64,000 nucleotides of DNA from the NCBI GenBank assembly GCA_036677445.1, contig JAVBWI010000004.1:124001-188000 (forward strand), given 5' to 3'. The position numbers and the translations under genes are program-made. A model generated the notes under the pieces. That model had not been told where the DNA came from. It worked only from the letters and a program-made list of their open reading frames with translations, and did not search any database. Positions within the stretch are counted from its first letter, which is position 1, and the number at the start of each line of letters is the position of its first letter. Source of the stretch: JAVBWI01 sp036677445 (GTDB lineage Bacteria > Bacillota > Clostridia > Christensenellales > CAG-138). This document shows positions 15,955 through 23,900 of the stretch, piece after piece.

Positions 15955-17094
15955 TTATATAACTTTGTCTGGATACCGTAGCCCCGCAGGCTGCGGATAA
16001 GTATAAATACAGCCTTCGTAGTTGCGCATGACCACCTCATGATCATCCATGGACAGAACATACGGCGGGTTGATGGGAACCTTACCGCCGCCGCCTGGCG
16101 CGTCGATCACGTAGCGGGGCACTGCGTAACCCGATATACTCCCGGTCAGCTTTTCTATGATTTCAATACCAGTTTCCACCCGCGTGCGGAAATGCCCCAG
16201 TCCCTGGCTCATATCGCATTGATACAGATAGTACGGCCGCACGCGCGCGTTCACCAGTTTGAGCAGCAGTTCCTTCATGGTCTCAACATTGTCGTTAATG
16301 CCCCTGAGCAGCACGCTCTGGTTGCCCAGCGGAATACCCGCATCCATGATCGCCGCGCAGGCTTTTTGCGCATCCGGCGTAAGCTCACGCGGATGGTTGA
16401 AATGCGTGTTGATCCAGACAGGATGATACCGCTTGAGCATGGTTAAAAGCGCGGGCGTGATGCGCATGGGCATCACCACGGGTACGCGCGTGCCGATGCG
16501 GATCACATCCACATGATCGATGGCGCGAAGCCGGGCAATGATTCTTTCGAGCGCGGCGTCGCGCATTGTCAGCGGGTCACCGCCGGATATGAGTACGTCG
16601 CGAATACGCCGGTTCTGTTGGATATAAGCAATCGCGGCATCCAGTTCCGCAGGGGTGATGAAGCGGTCTTCCTCGCCCACGATCCTCCGTCTGGTACAGT
16701 GGCGGCAATACATGGCGCAGGTATGCGTCACCAACAGGAGTACGCGGTCGGGATACCGGTGTATGATATTTTTGACCGGACTGTCGCTTTCTTCATTGAG
16801 CGGATCGGACATCTCGCACGGCAGTATATGCGTTTCGTTGATGGTGGGCACAGCCTGCATACGAATGGGACATCCCGGGTCATCCGGATCCATCAGCGAT
16901 GCATAATACGGCGTGATCGCCATACGAAAGCGGCTAAGGCAAAGCGCAATATCCGCTTTCTCGCGCTCGCTTAAATGGAGCACTTTTCCCAGTTCCTCCA
17001 CCCGGGTAATCCGGTTCTGCAGCTGCCATTTCCACTCCTTCCATAACGGATCGTCCGGTGCTACGCCATTGTAAGCAAATATTCGTTTTTCCAT
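15955..17094 (-). CDS. kamA: KamA-family radical SAM aminomutase, probably lysine 2,3-aminomutase
   Basis: 379 residues. The radical SAM cluster motif CAMYCRHC gives C126, C130 and C133; GGDP (171-174) is the SAM-binding turn. The PLP lysine is K338 in DAPGGGGK. D294 (YQCDMS) and D331 (VIDAPGGG) align with the two aspartates that bind the substrate ammonium group in clostridial lysine 2,3-aminomutase; glutamate 2,3-aminomutases differ at these positions. The predicted reaction is L-lysine to L-beta-lysine. The ATG at 17094 follows AGAGG at 8 bp. The gene starts 12 bp after an ATP-grasp ligase stop; no beta-lysine acetyltransferase (AblB) is adjacent. Confidence 0.85.
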   Translation of the reverse strand: MEKRIFAYNGVAPDDPLWKEWKWQLQNRITRVEELGKVLHLSEREKADIALCLSRFRMAITPYYASLMDPDDPGCPIRMQAVPTINETHILPCEMSDPLNEESDSPVKNIIHRYPDRVLLLVTHTCAMYCRHCTRRRIVGEEDRFITPAELDAAIAYIQQNRRIRDVLISGGDPLTMRDAALERIIARLRAIDHVDVIRIGTRVPVVMPMRITPALLTMLKRYHPVWINTHFNHPRELTPDAQKACAAIMDAGIPLGNQSVLLRGINDNVETMKELLLKLVNARVRPYYLYQCDMSQGLGHFRTRVETGIEIIEKLTGSISGYAVPRYVIDAPGGGGKVPINPPYVLSMDDHEVVMRNYEGCIYTYPQPAGLRYPDKVI

Positions 17095-17105
17095 GTCGCT
17101 CACCT

Positions 17106-18134
17106 CTACCGATAAGAAGCAAGCCCATACCGCTTGAGTGCGCTCTGCAGTACGCCGCGCACAAGCGCCGTATAGTCCATGCCGTTAAATGCTGCCAGCA
17201 TAGGATAATCGCTATATCCCGGCGCAAGGCCGGGCAGCGGGTTGATTTCTATAAAGTACAGCTTGCCTTCAGGGGAAAGGCGAAAATCGATACGCGCAAA
17301 ATCCCGGCAGGAAAGGGCGTCGAATATCCTGCGGGCTGTACGCATCATTTCAGCCTCCGTTTCCGCGCTGAGCGCCGCGGGGCATTCGTAGCATATCAGC
17401 GTCTTGTAGTTTTGCTTGACTGTATAGCTGTATATGCTGTACTTATTCTTCTTGTCGAGATAAATGATCTCCATAGGCGAGAATACGCGCGTATCGCTGC
17501 CATTGCCCAATACGCCCACCGTAAATTCGCGGCCGCCGATATATTCCTCCACCAGCATATCCTGATGGTAAAGTTCGATATTGCGGAAAACCAGATTTCT
17601 AAGCTCCGCCGCATCCGCCGCGATGGCAATATCTGAAATACCCTTGCTGGAGCCTTCCGCATTGGGTTTCACAATCGCGGGAAAAGCAAAAGCGCCGCTC
17701 CAGCTTTTCTGCTCTTTTGAAATGACCCGGTATCGCGGTGTACGTATACGATAGGTCGCAAGCAGTCGCTTGGTCAGCGCCTTATCCAGCGCAATGCATA
17801 ATGTGGTTTCATCCGATCCCGTGTACGGGATGCGGTAATAATTCAAAATAGCGGGTACCTGCGCTTCGCGCCCTCTGCCCTGTATGCCTTCGGCAATATT
17901 GAAAACGATGTCGACCTTGTGCTCCATCAGCTTTGCGGGCAGCTGGTTGTCGGCTTCGAACAGTTCTATGCGGCAGGTCTCGTCCTCCAATGCTTGTTTA
18001 ATTGCCAGTACCGTATCGTAACTGTCATATTCCGCCTCTTCGTCCTCGACCTCGGATTTGACATTCGACTTGAGGTTATATGTCAATCCTACCAGGAGTG
18101 GCGGTACGGCATCCGGGCTTGCACTCTCTTTCAT
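17106..18134 (-). CDS. ATP-grasp ligase, D-alanine-D-alanine ligase-like
   Basis: 342 residues. The N-terminal domain ends with DIVFNIAEGIQGRGREAQVPAILNYYRIPYTGSD, which resembles the Ddl region NALHGxxGEDG. The ATP-grasp has AIVKPNAEGSSKGI (about residues 183-196), LVEEYIGGREFTVGVLG, and metal ligands in ARIDFRLSPEGKLYFIEINPLPGL. The family joins two amino acids or peptides using ATP. It is co-transcribed with a lysine 2,3-aminomutase, so beta-lysine is a candidate substrate (inference). The ATG at 18134 was preferred over GTG at 18143 on spacing from GGACGG. It is not an obvious housekeeping Ddl. Confidence 0.8.
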   Translation of the reverse strand: MKESASPDAVPPLLVGLTYNLKSNVKSEVEDEEAEYDSYDTVLAIKQALEDETCRIELFEADNQLPAKLMEHKVDIVFNIAEGIQGRGREAQVPAILNYYRIPYTGSDETTLCIALDKALTKRLLATYRIRTPRYRVISKEQKSWSGAFAFPAIVKPNAEGSSKGISDIAIAADAAELRNLVFRNIELYHQDMLVEEYIGGREFTVGVLGNGSDTRVFSPMEIIYLDKKNKYSIYSYTVKQNYKTLICYECPAALSAETEAEMMRTARRIFDALSCRDFARIDFRLSPEGKLYFIEINPLPGLAPGYSDYPMLAAFNGMDYTALVRGVLQSALKRYGLASYR

Positions 18135-18182
18135 TTTACACACCGTCCATTCAAATTCATGTTATTCGGTGATAACGGCATG

Positions 18183-18211
18183 AGTGTACGCGCTAATTGC
18201 ATTGCTGTCAA
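18183..18211 (-). promoter_or_regulatory. Promoter of the ligase-aminomutase operon
   Basis: Minus strand: TTGACA (18206-18211), 17-bp spacer, TACACT (18183-18188). The stretch TTGACAGCAATGCAATT is identical to that of the glutamate synthase promoter at 28578, and CGCGTA before the -10 is also shared. Confidence 0.75.
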
Positions 18212-18357
18212 CATCGATTTTTGTTTGTTTTTCGCCCGTTCTTAATCGCCGAAAAGCACATGAAGAGACCGTCCGTCCTTCAACTTCACTATCTCGTTCT
18301 TTCGCCCATTCTCGCCTCTTCACGTCTATAAAAACCTATATTTTTGCTATACACATG

Positions 18358-18387
18358 CAGGCCCACCGGAAGAAACCGGCGGGCCTG
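18358..18387 (-). terminator. Stem-loop after the PTS IIC-like gene
   Basis: CAGGCCCACCGG (18358-18369) pairs with CCGGCGGGCCTG (18376-18387) with one G-T pair; loop AAGAAA. No T-run follows on the minus strand, so termination may be inefficient. Confidence 0.5.
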
Positions 18388-18406
18388 AGAAAAGCGTTTT
18401 TAAATG

Positions 18407-19441
18407 CTATTTCAGTGCAAGCTGCATATCGCCAAAGCGAATCCAGCCCCTTTTACGGAACAGCTCGGAAAGTAGCAGCACAAGCGCCGCAGGCAGAATA
18501 AAATGCATCAGCAGTATCAGACCGATGGCGCTCCACGCGGACATTGTTCCGCTCATGGTTGCCCACGCGCCAAACTGCCCTACCAGGCCGCTTGTACCCA
18601 TGCCGCCGCCCATGGAATTGTTGGTCATGCCGAACACAGCGGTAGAAATGGGGCCGAGTATAGCGGAAGCGATGGTGGGTGGCAGCCAGATGACCGGCCT
18701 TCTCATAATATTGCCAAACTGCAGCATGGATGTCCCCAAACCCTGACTGATGAGGCCGCCGAACTTGTTTTCACGGTATGAAGCGACTGCAAAGCCGACC
18801 ATCTGTGTCGCGCAGCCCACGCAGGCGGCGCCCGCGGCGATACCGTTCAGCCCCAGCGAAATACTGATGGCCGCGGAACTGATCGGCGCGGTCAATGCCA
18901 AGCCCATCACGGTGCTGATGATGATGCCCATCGGGACAGGAAGCAGATAAGTCGCATTGTTGATAAACGTACCCAAGCCCGTCATGACAGCGTTCACGCC
19001 GGGGCCCACAAATATCCCGACCAGGCCGCCTGTCACAATGGTCACGATGGGTAATAGCACAATATCCACCGGCGTACGTCCGGCTACGAGGCCGCCTATT
19101 TCGGCCCCGGCGACCGCCGCGAGATACGCGCCTACAGGACCGCCGAGATTATAGCCGATCGCACCCGATACCGCGGACGAAAACATGACAAGCGGCTTGG
19201 CTTTTAGCCCATATGCGATGGCAACGCCAATCGCCGCGCCCACAACCGGGGATTTGGCAGAGACGGCTTCAGCAAAAGGCTTAAGCCAGGATAGTATAGC
19301 GATATTGGAAAGCTGGGAGAGTATCAGGCCTATAATCAGAGAAGAGAACAGTCCCAGCGCCATAGCGCTCATGGCATCGATGAAATAACGGCGAAAGGCA
19401 CGCTTTATCAAGCTGCCCTCTTTTGTTTTCTGTTGTGTCAT
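18407..19441 (-). CDS. PTS IIC-like membrane protein
   Basis: 344 residues, very hydrophobic, with about nine or ten transmembrane helices and glycine-rich loops such as KSPVVGAAIGVAIAYGLKAKPLVMFSSAVSGAIGYNLGGPVGAY. This matches the PTS_EIIC_2 family, IIC-type permeases without an attached IIA or IIB domain. No other PTS gene is adjacent, so transport may need partners elsewhere or the protein may be a stand-alone transporter; the substrate is unknown. The start ATG follows GGAGG. It lies 21 bp downstream of the RNA methyltransferase gene and may be co-transcribed with it. Confidence 0.8.
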   Translation of the reverse strand: MTQQKTKEGSLIKRAFRRYFIDAMSAMALGLFSSLIIGLILSQLSNIAILSWLKPFAEAVSAKSPVVGAAIGVAIAYGLKAKPLVMFSSAVSGAIGYNLGGPVGAYLAAVAGAEIGGLVAGRTPVDIVLLPIVTIVTGGLVGIFVGPGVNAVMTGLGTFINNATYLLPVPMGIIISTVMGLALTAPISSAAISISLGLNGIAAGAACVGCATQMVGFAVASYRENKFGGLISQGLGTSMLQFGNIMRRPVIWLPPTIASAILGPISTAVFGMTNNSMGGGMGTSGLVGQFGAWATMSGTMSAWSAIGLILLMHFILPAALVLLLSELFRKRGWIRFGDMQLALK

Positions 19442-19462
19442 GGTTGCTTTTCCTCCTGTGAC

Positions 19463-20227
19463 TTAATGTGTATGCATCGCTTTTGCCACCTCGTACATCA
19501 AAAGGCCGGCGGCCATCGATGCATTGAGTGACTCGGCCCGCCCGTACATGGGAAGGCGTACCAAAACACACAGCGCGGCGTTTTCCTCTGCCACGCCGTT
19601 GCCTTCGTTGCCGATGACGATTACACATCTGTCGGTAGGATGCGGCAACGCCTCCTGCCCCTGCAAGTGCCCGCATATGCAGCAATACCCGTCATTATGC
19701 AGCCTTTGCAGCGCGTCATTTAGGTTTCCCTGCCAAAGGGGGATATGATACGTGGAGCCCATTGCCGATCGCATGCATTTGGGCGAATACGGGTCGGCGC
19801 AGCCGTTTGAAAGCAATACGCCCGCAGCGCCCATCGCATCCGCCGTGCGCAGAATAGTACCCAGGTTGCCCGGGTCCTGCACGGTGTCGAGCGCTACGAT
19901 CATGCCCGGGGGATAGCTTTCCGGCAACGCGAGCGACGGCGTTTTCACAGTGGCGCACACCCCCTGCGGCGTAGCGGTATCGCACATCGCCTCCATCACG
20001 GAGCGGGTAACCGTATATACGGCGGCGCCGCTATGAAGCAGCGACTCTGCCTCCCCCTCGCGCCCTTCCTCAATAAACACCTCCCACAGAGTTGCGCCCG
20101 AAGTATGCGCTTCCTGCAGCAGCTTATGACCCTCGATCAGATGCACTTTATGCGCCTCTCTGCCCTTGCGGGAAGACAGGCTGCGTACACGCTTTACGGT
20201 TTCATTGCTGCGGCTTTCTATGCGCAT
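19463..20227 (-). CDS. TrmH/SpoU-family RNA 2'-O-methyltransferase
   Basis: 254 residues. The N-terminal SpoU substrate-binding region starts RIESRSNETVKRVRSLSSRKGR and continues HLIEGHKLLQEA. The SPOUT knot motifs are VALDTVQDPGNLGTILRTADAMG (motif 1), VIVIGNEGNGV (motif 2) and VRLPMYGRAESLNASMAAGLLMYEV (motif 3). It methylates a ribose in rRNA or tRNA using SAM; the site cannot be told. The ATG at 20227 follows GGAG; the frame is open 27 codons upstream, but that stretch overlaps the rplT terminator. Location just after rplT is common in Firmicutes. Confidence 0.9.
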   Translation of the reverse strand: MRIESRSNETVKRVRSLSSRKGREAHKVHLIEGHKLLQEAHTSGATLWEVFIEEGREGEAESLLHSGAAVYTVTRSVMEAMCDTATPQGVCATVKTPSLALPESYPPGMIVALDTVQDPGNLGTILRTADAMGAAGVLLSNGCADPYSPKCMRSAMGSTYHIPLWQGNLNDALQRLHNDGYCCICGHLQGQEALPHPTDRCVIVIGNEGNGVAEENAALCVLVRLPMYGRAESLNASMAAGLLMYEVAKAMHTH

Positions 20228-20263
20228 GCGACTTCTCCATCCTATATGCTCCACGAACCTATA

Positions 20264-20312
20264 TAAAAAAACAGGGAGGCAACCATACGAACAACGCATG
20301 AAAGCCACCCTG
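20264..20312 (-). terminator. Terminator after rplT
   Basis: On the minus strand, CAGGGTGGC pairs with GCCTCCCTG (one mismatch) around an inner CATGCG/CGTATG hairpin and is followed by a run of seven T. It starts about 12 bp after the rplT stop. Confidence 0.75.
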
Positions 20313-20323
20313 CTTTATACAAA

Positions 20324-20680
20324 TTATGCGCGGGCGGTCATAGCAACGTCAACGAGTTCCTTGAACGCCTTCATATCCGTAACCGCCAGATCCGCGAGCA
20401 CCTTGCGGTTGACCTCGACGCCCGCGAGCTTGAGGCCGTTGATCATACGGCTGTAGGTAGTGCCGTTCATTCGCGCACCGGCGTTGATACGGGCAATCCA
20501 CAGCTTGCGGTATTCGCGCTTCTTCAGCTTGCGGCCGACATACGCATACGACAGGGATTTCATCACCTGCTGGGATGCGCTGCGGTACTGCTTGCTCTTC
20601 GCGCCATAATAGCCCTTGGCGAGCTTTAATATCTTGCGACGTTTCTTAACGGCGTTGACTGCCCTTTTGATTCTGGCCAT
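20324..20680 (-). CDS. rplT: 50S ribosomal protein L20
   Basis: 118 residues, full length. It starts MARIKRAVNAVKKRRKILKLAKGYYGAKS with the typical LWIARINAGAR and GLKLAGVEVNRK.LADLA segments. L20 binds 23S rRNA early in 50S assembly and, in Firmicutes, represses its own operon through the leader upstream of infC. Third gene of infC-rpmI-rplT, 15 bp after rpmI. Confidence 0.99.
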   Translation of the reverse strand: MARIKRAVNAVKKRRKILKLAKGYYGAKSKQYRSASQQVMKSLSYAYVGRKLKKREYRKLWIARINAGARMNGTTYSRMINGLKLAGVEVNRKVLADLAVTDMKAFKELVDVAMTARA

Positions 20681-20695
20681 TTTGCATATCCTCCC

Positions 20696-20893
20696 TTACT
20701 TATACGGTATAAGCTCGCGCACTTTTTTCTCTTCGCAGGCGGCGATATAGCCTGTCTGACGAAGGCCGCGCAGACGCTTAGTGGATTTCTTGGTCAGAAT
20801 GTGGCTCTTGTACGCTTTGCCGCGCTTGATCTTGCCGGATTTCGTCAGGCCGAAGCGTTTTGCCGCACCCCTGTGGGTTTTGATCTTTGGCAT
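20696..20893 (-). CDS. rpmI: 50S ribosomal protein L35
   Basis: 65 residues, full length, beginning MPKIKTHRGAAKRFGLTKSGKIKRGKAYKSHILTKKS.KRLRGLR, the family consensus. Second gene of the infC operon. The 127-bp gap before it contains a decayed duplicate of the infC 3' end. Confidence 0.99.
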   Translation of the reverse strand: MPKIKTHRGAAKRFGLTKSGKIKRGKAYKSHILTKKSTKRLRGLRQTGYIAACEEKKVRELIPYK

Positions 20894-20951
20894 GGGGTAG
20901 TTCCTCCTACAATAATTTTATATCGCTGTTCTATCGTATCGCAACGGAAAC

Positions 20952-21050
20952 CGCCGCGCGCTCAGATGCTGAGCATACCATGAACATGTCGCGTTCCGTA
21001 TGCGGCTAAACCGCGCGCGCTCAGCGGGGGCTGAGCACCATGAACATGTT
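20952..21050 (-). repeat. Degenerate tandem duplication of the infC 3' end
   Basis: Sequence at 20952-20998 (CGCGCGCTCAG..GCTGAGCA..CCATGAACATGT.GCG) repeats the end of infC at 21010-21050 with small indels. The outer copy is non-coding and lies between infC and rpmI. Both copies keep a GCTCAG/CTGAGC stem. Confidence 0.7.
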
Positions 21051-21530
21051 GCGCCCTTCCTGTTTGGCCGGGCGGTCGATCACGCCGGTATCCTTGACGA
21101 GTTCGAAAAAGTCTTTCATGACCTCCAGGCCTATCTCCCCGTGCGTGGCCTGCCTGCCGCGAAAGCGTATGGAGACCTTTACTTTATCGCCAGCCTGCAA
21201 AAACTTGATGCAGTTCTTCGCTTTGACCTCCATATCATGCAGATCGATGGTCGCCGAGAGACGCACTTCCTTCACATCGACGGTCTTTTGATTCTTGCGC
21301 TGCTCTTTTTCGCGCTTGGAAAGCTCAAAACGGTATTTGCCGTAATCCATGAGCTTACACACAGGCGGTGCCGCCTGCGGCGCGATTTTGACAAGATCCA
21401 GTCCCCTCTCTTCCGCAAGGGTCTGCGCGACCTGATTGGCCACGATACCCATCTGTTCGCCGTTCTCGTCGATCAAGCGAACCTCACGGTCGCGGATCTC
21501 CTCGTTGATCATCAGATCCTGACTGCTGAT
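21021..21530 (-). CDS. infC: Translation initiation factor IF-3 with AUC start codon
   Basis: 169 residues if started at ATC (21528-21530). The N-domain reads INEEIRDREVRLIDENGEQMGIV and the C-domain contains NQKTVDVKEVRLSATIDLHDMEVK and RFRGRQATHGEIG. The ribosome-binding site GGAGGTG (21538-21544) lies 9 bp upstream of the ATC but 27 bp upstream of the first in-frame ATG (21512), and the extra residues (M)SSQDLMINEEIR match the usual IF-3 N-terminus. Non-canonical AUU/AUC starts in infC are the known basis of IF-3 autoregulation. First gene of infC-rpmI-rplT, preceded by a structured leader. Confidence 0.95.
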   Translation of the reverse strand: MSSQDLMINEEIRDREVRLIDENGEQMGIVANQVAQTLAEERGLDLVKIAPQAAPPVCKLMDYGKYRFELSKREKEQRKNQKTVDVKEVRLSATIDLHDMEVKAKNCIKFLQAGDKVKVSIRFRGRQATHGEIGLEVMKDFFELVKDTGVIDRPAKQEGRNMFMVLSPR

Positions 21531-21690
21531 AGTAAGACACCTCCATGTTCGTATTTTGTTTTGTTCTCACCGAACGCACATAAAAAGTGGGCGCAACGCA
21601 CCCACTTATACACTCGAATAAACCGATTGTTAACCATGCGCGACTGAAAGCCGGCAGGTGAGAAGCGGGTGCTTCTGCTTGAACAAAACT
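21531..21690 (-). ncRNA. infC operon leader (L20-leader type attenuator)
   Basis: Between the promoter and infC the transcript carries TTCTCACC (complement of 21657-21664) and its complement GGTGAGAA (21564-21571), allowing a long-range helix, and an intervening terminator hairpin (21585-21607). Alternative pairing of this kind is the layout of the Firmicutes L20 leader, by which L20 causes premature termination. Family assignment is by position and pairing; a covariance-model search was not possible. Confidence 0.7.
21581..21607 (-). terminator. Leader terminator of the infC operon
   Basis: Minus strand AAGTGGG (21607-21601) and CCCACTT (21591-21585) form a 7-bp stem with a 9-nt loop, followed by TTTATG. 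It lies before the infC start, so it acts as an attenuator. Confidence 0.75.
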
Positions 21691-21691
21691 G

Positions 21692-21720
21692 ATTATATGG
21701 TATATGCGCAGTGATGTCAA
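21692..21720 (-). promoter_or_regulatory. Promoter of infC-rpmI-rplT
   Basis: Minus strand: TTGACA (21715-21720), 17-bp spacer, TATAAT (21692-21697). Both hexamers are perfect consensus. Confidence 0.92.
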
Positions 21721-21788
21721 GCGGAACTTCCCGAAATTAGCACGAAATTGGCCATTTCAGCCGTAACCCTGGAAACGGTAATGTACAA

Positions 21789-22748
21789 CTACATCCTGTT
21801 CCCGCAGGAAGCGCAGAAACGCGCCGAAGCGGGGAGCTTCGCGCCGCAGTTCATGCAGAACTTCGTTTCGCCCGCCTGCTGCGCATGCTGGGGCGCCTGC
21901 TGCGTCTGCTGCTGGCCAAACATCTGATTCGCCATTTGGAAGCCCGCCGCCATTCCGGCCGCCGTCCCCATGGCGGAACCCGCCGCGCTGCTGCCGCCCT
22001 GCTGCATGGCATCCATCATGGCGATTTTCTGGTAACGCTCCACATCGCCCACCATCGCGTACGAGGCGTTCTGGTTGATCTTCTTTTGCACCTCTTCGGG
22101 ATAATTCACATTAGAGATAGTGAAGTTGGTAATGGCAAGGCCGGATTTTCGGAGCTCCATGTCCAGATCCTCGCAGATGCCCTGCCCGATCTCGCGGGCA
22201 TTGGCCTGGAGGTTAAACATGTCTTTGCCTTCCTTGAGTATCCAGCGCATCAGAAGCTGGTCCACCTCGGCAAGTACGCGCTCGCGCACATCGTCTACGG
22301 TAAATTCTCGCTTAAGCCCCGCGATCTTATCTATAAGCGCCACATAATCGCTTACCTTCATTTGGAAGGTGCCGAACGCGCGAATAGGCAACCCGCCCGG
22401 CATGCCCGCGGCCGGGATCAGTACGCTGCTCTTGGTGCCCCATTTCACCGTAAACTCCTTTGTGTTGACAAAGAGCACCTCCGCGCGCAGGCCGCTGTTG
22501 AAGCCGAACTTGAAGCCTTTGAGCGAGCTTAAAAACGGTATGATCTGGCTTTCCACCTCGTAATTTCCTTCGTCGGTGAATATGCCCTCAATACGTCCGT
22601 TATAGAGAAATATGGCGTCCTGCCCCGGCCGGATGACCAGCCGGCTGGATTTTTTTAATTCTTTGTTGCTCCATTTCCAGAAGATCACATCATCACGAAA
22701 CTCTTCCCATTCCACCACGTTTGCCAGTTGATTGGAAAATACGCCCAT
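21789..22748 (-). CDS. SPFH-domain protein with C-terminal zinc ribbon (YdjI type)
   Basis: 319 residues. An N-terminal SPFH/Band-7-like domain spans roughly residues 20-210 (VIRPGQDAIFLYNGRIEGIF, GTFQMKVSDYVALIDKIAG). A Met/Ala/Gln-rich linker follows, and then a zinc ribbon, CMNCGAKLPASARFCASCG, at the extreme C-terminus. It matches B. subtilis YdjI, which together with YdjG and YdjH recruits the PspA-like YdjF to the membrane. Last gene of a three-gene operon with a YdjG-like and a PspA-like gene; no YdjH is present. ATG at 22748 has GAGAGG 8 bp upstream. Confidence 0.85.
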   Translation of the reverse strand: MGVFSNQLANVVEWEEFRDDVIFWKWSNKELKKSSRLVIRPGQDAIFLYNGRIEGIFTDEGNYEVESQIIPFLSSLKGFKFGFNSGLRAEVLFVNTKEFTVKWGTKSSVLIPAAGMPGGLPIRAFGTFQMKVSDYVALIDKIAGLKREFTVDDVRERVLAEVDQLLMRWILKEGKDMFNLQANAREIGQGICEDLDMELRKSGLAITNFTISNVNYPEEVQKKINQNASYAMVGDVERYQKIAMMDAMQQGGSSAAGSAMGTAAGMAAGFQMANQMFGQQQTQQAPQHAQQAGETKFCMNCGAKLPASARFCASCGNRM

Positions 22749-22805
22749 ACCGCGCACCTCTCTTTGTTCTATCAGTAATACGCTGTTATACGTTGCAATC
22801 CGCTG

Positions 22806-23876
22806 TTAGTTTTGCATAAACCAGTAAATCAGCAGCGCCGCCAAAATCAGCCCGGCGAGCACCGCCAAAGCGACCTTCCATTTGCTCTTGGGGTATTTGC
22901 CCGCGACGCGTCCCGTTTGCCCGTTCACAAGGAAACGGTACAGCTTGCCTTGGTACTGGTAGCCGCTCATCCACATGGGCAGCAGCAAATGCTTAAATTT
23001 TACGTTGAAATAATGGTCGTGCAGGGTAGTGACCCTGGCCTCATCAAAGCGCTGGAGGATTTGTTGGCGCGCCAATCCCACCAGCCGGTCACGCATTTCA
23101 GCCTGCGCTTTCACATACCCTTCCTCCACGCCCAGCGTGTACTTTTCCGCCTGAAAGCCGGAAAGATACGCCATATCAAAGGGCAGGCACGCCTGCGTCG
23201 CAAAGGCGTTCGCACGCCCTTCAAGGGGGTCCCCCGTCGCCCGGGCGCTGATGAGCACGTCGTCAAAGAACTGGGAAATCGTACCGCTGACAGGATACCA
23301 ACGTACGCGGCGCTCCGTATGCCTGTTCTGGCCGCTGCCCACCGTTACGTAATATACCCGCCCGCCCTGGCCGGTGTAATGCCCCGTAGCATCCGCATCG
23401 TAGGTCCAATAAGGAAGATACATCGCCTGCAGCTTATCCTGCTGGTATAAATGCTTCAAGGCGTTGGGCGCGAACCATTTTCCCTTGATCCACTTGCGAA
23501 ACAGCTCGCCCACCTTGTTTCGGTCGACCTGAAAGGGAACGATGCCCTCGGGACGGATGCCCGCTTCCTGCAGCACCGGCAGCACATGCGAACTTCCGCA
23601 ATACCCGCAAAAAGCCGTGGTCGCATTTTTTTGCACGACAATTTCGGCGCCGCAGTTTTCACAGCGCTGCACCTCTGTTTTTGCGATCCATTCATCGTCG
23701 CCGGGATGCAGCAGAAATGCCTGGTAATCCTGCTCCTCTACAACGTTATCCTCCGGCTCAAGCGCCTCCTCGCGGCCGCAGTTGGGGCAGCGGAACGTTT
23801 GCCGTGGAATATCGAACTGCATGATTCCGCCGCAGCCCTCGCAATAAAACACCTGAACATCCTGTTGCTGTTCCAT
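22806..23876 (-). CDS. Zinc-ribbon membrane protein (YdjG type)
   Basis: 356 residues. Two zinc ribbons occupy the N-terminus: CEGCGGIMQFDIPRQTFRCPNCG (residues 12-34) and CENCGAEIVVQKNATTAFCGYCG (about 72-94). A large central domain with VPFQVDRNK..FRKWIKGKWFAP and LPYWTYDADATGHYTGQ follows. One C-terminal transmembrane helix (about 336-353) ends the protein. It corresponds to B. subtilis YdjG, a membrane anchor for a PspA-like protein. The ATG at 23876 follows GGGAGG. It lies 24 bp downstream of the PspA-like gene and 57 bp upstream of the SPFH gene. Confidence 0.85.
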   Translation of the reverse strand: MEQQQDVQVFYCEGCGGIMQFDIPRQTFRCPNCGREEALEPEDNVVEEQDYQAFLLHPGDDEWIAKTEVQRCENCGAEIVVQKNATTAFCGYCGSSHVLPVLQEAGIRPEGIVPFQVDRNKVGELFRKWIKGKWFAPNALKHLYQQDKLQAMYLPYWTYDADATGHYTGQGGRVYYVTVGSGQNRHTERRVRWYPVSGTISQFFDDVLISARATGDPLEGRANAFATQACLPFDMAYLSGFQAEKYTLGVEEGYVKAQAEMRDRLVGLARQQILQRFDEARVTTLHDHYFNVKFKHLLLPMWMSGYQYQGKLYRFLVNGQTGRVAGKYPKSKWKVALAVLAGLILAALLIYWFMQN

Positions 23877-23900
23877 ACCGCCCTCCCGCTTCACGAAATG

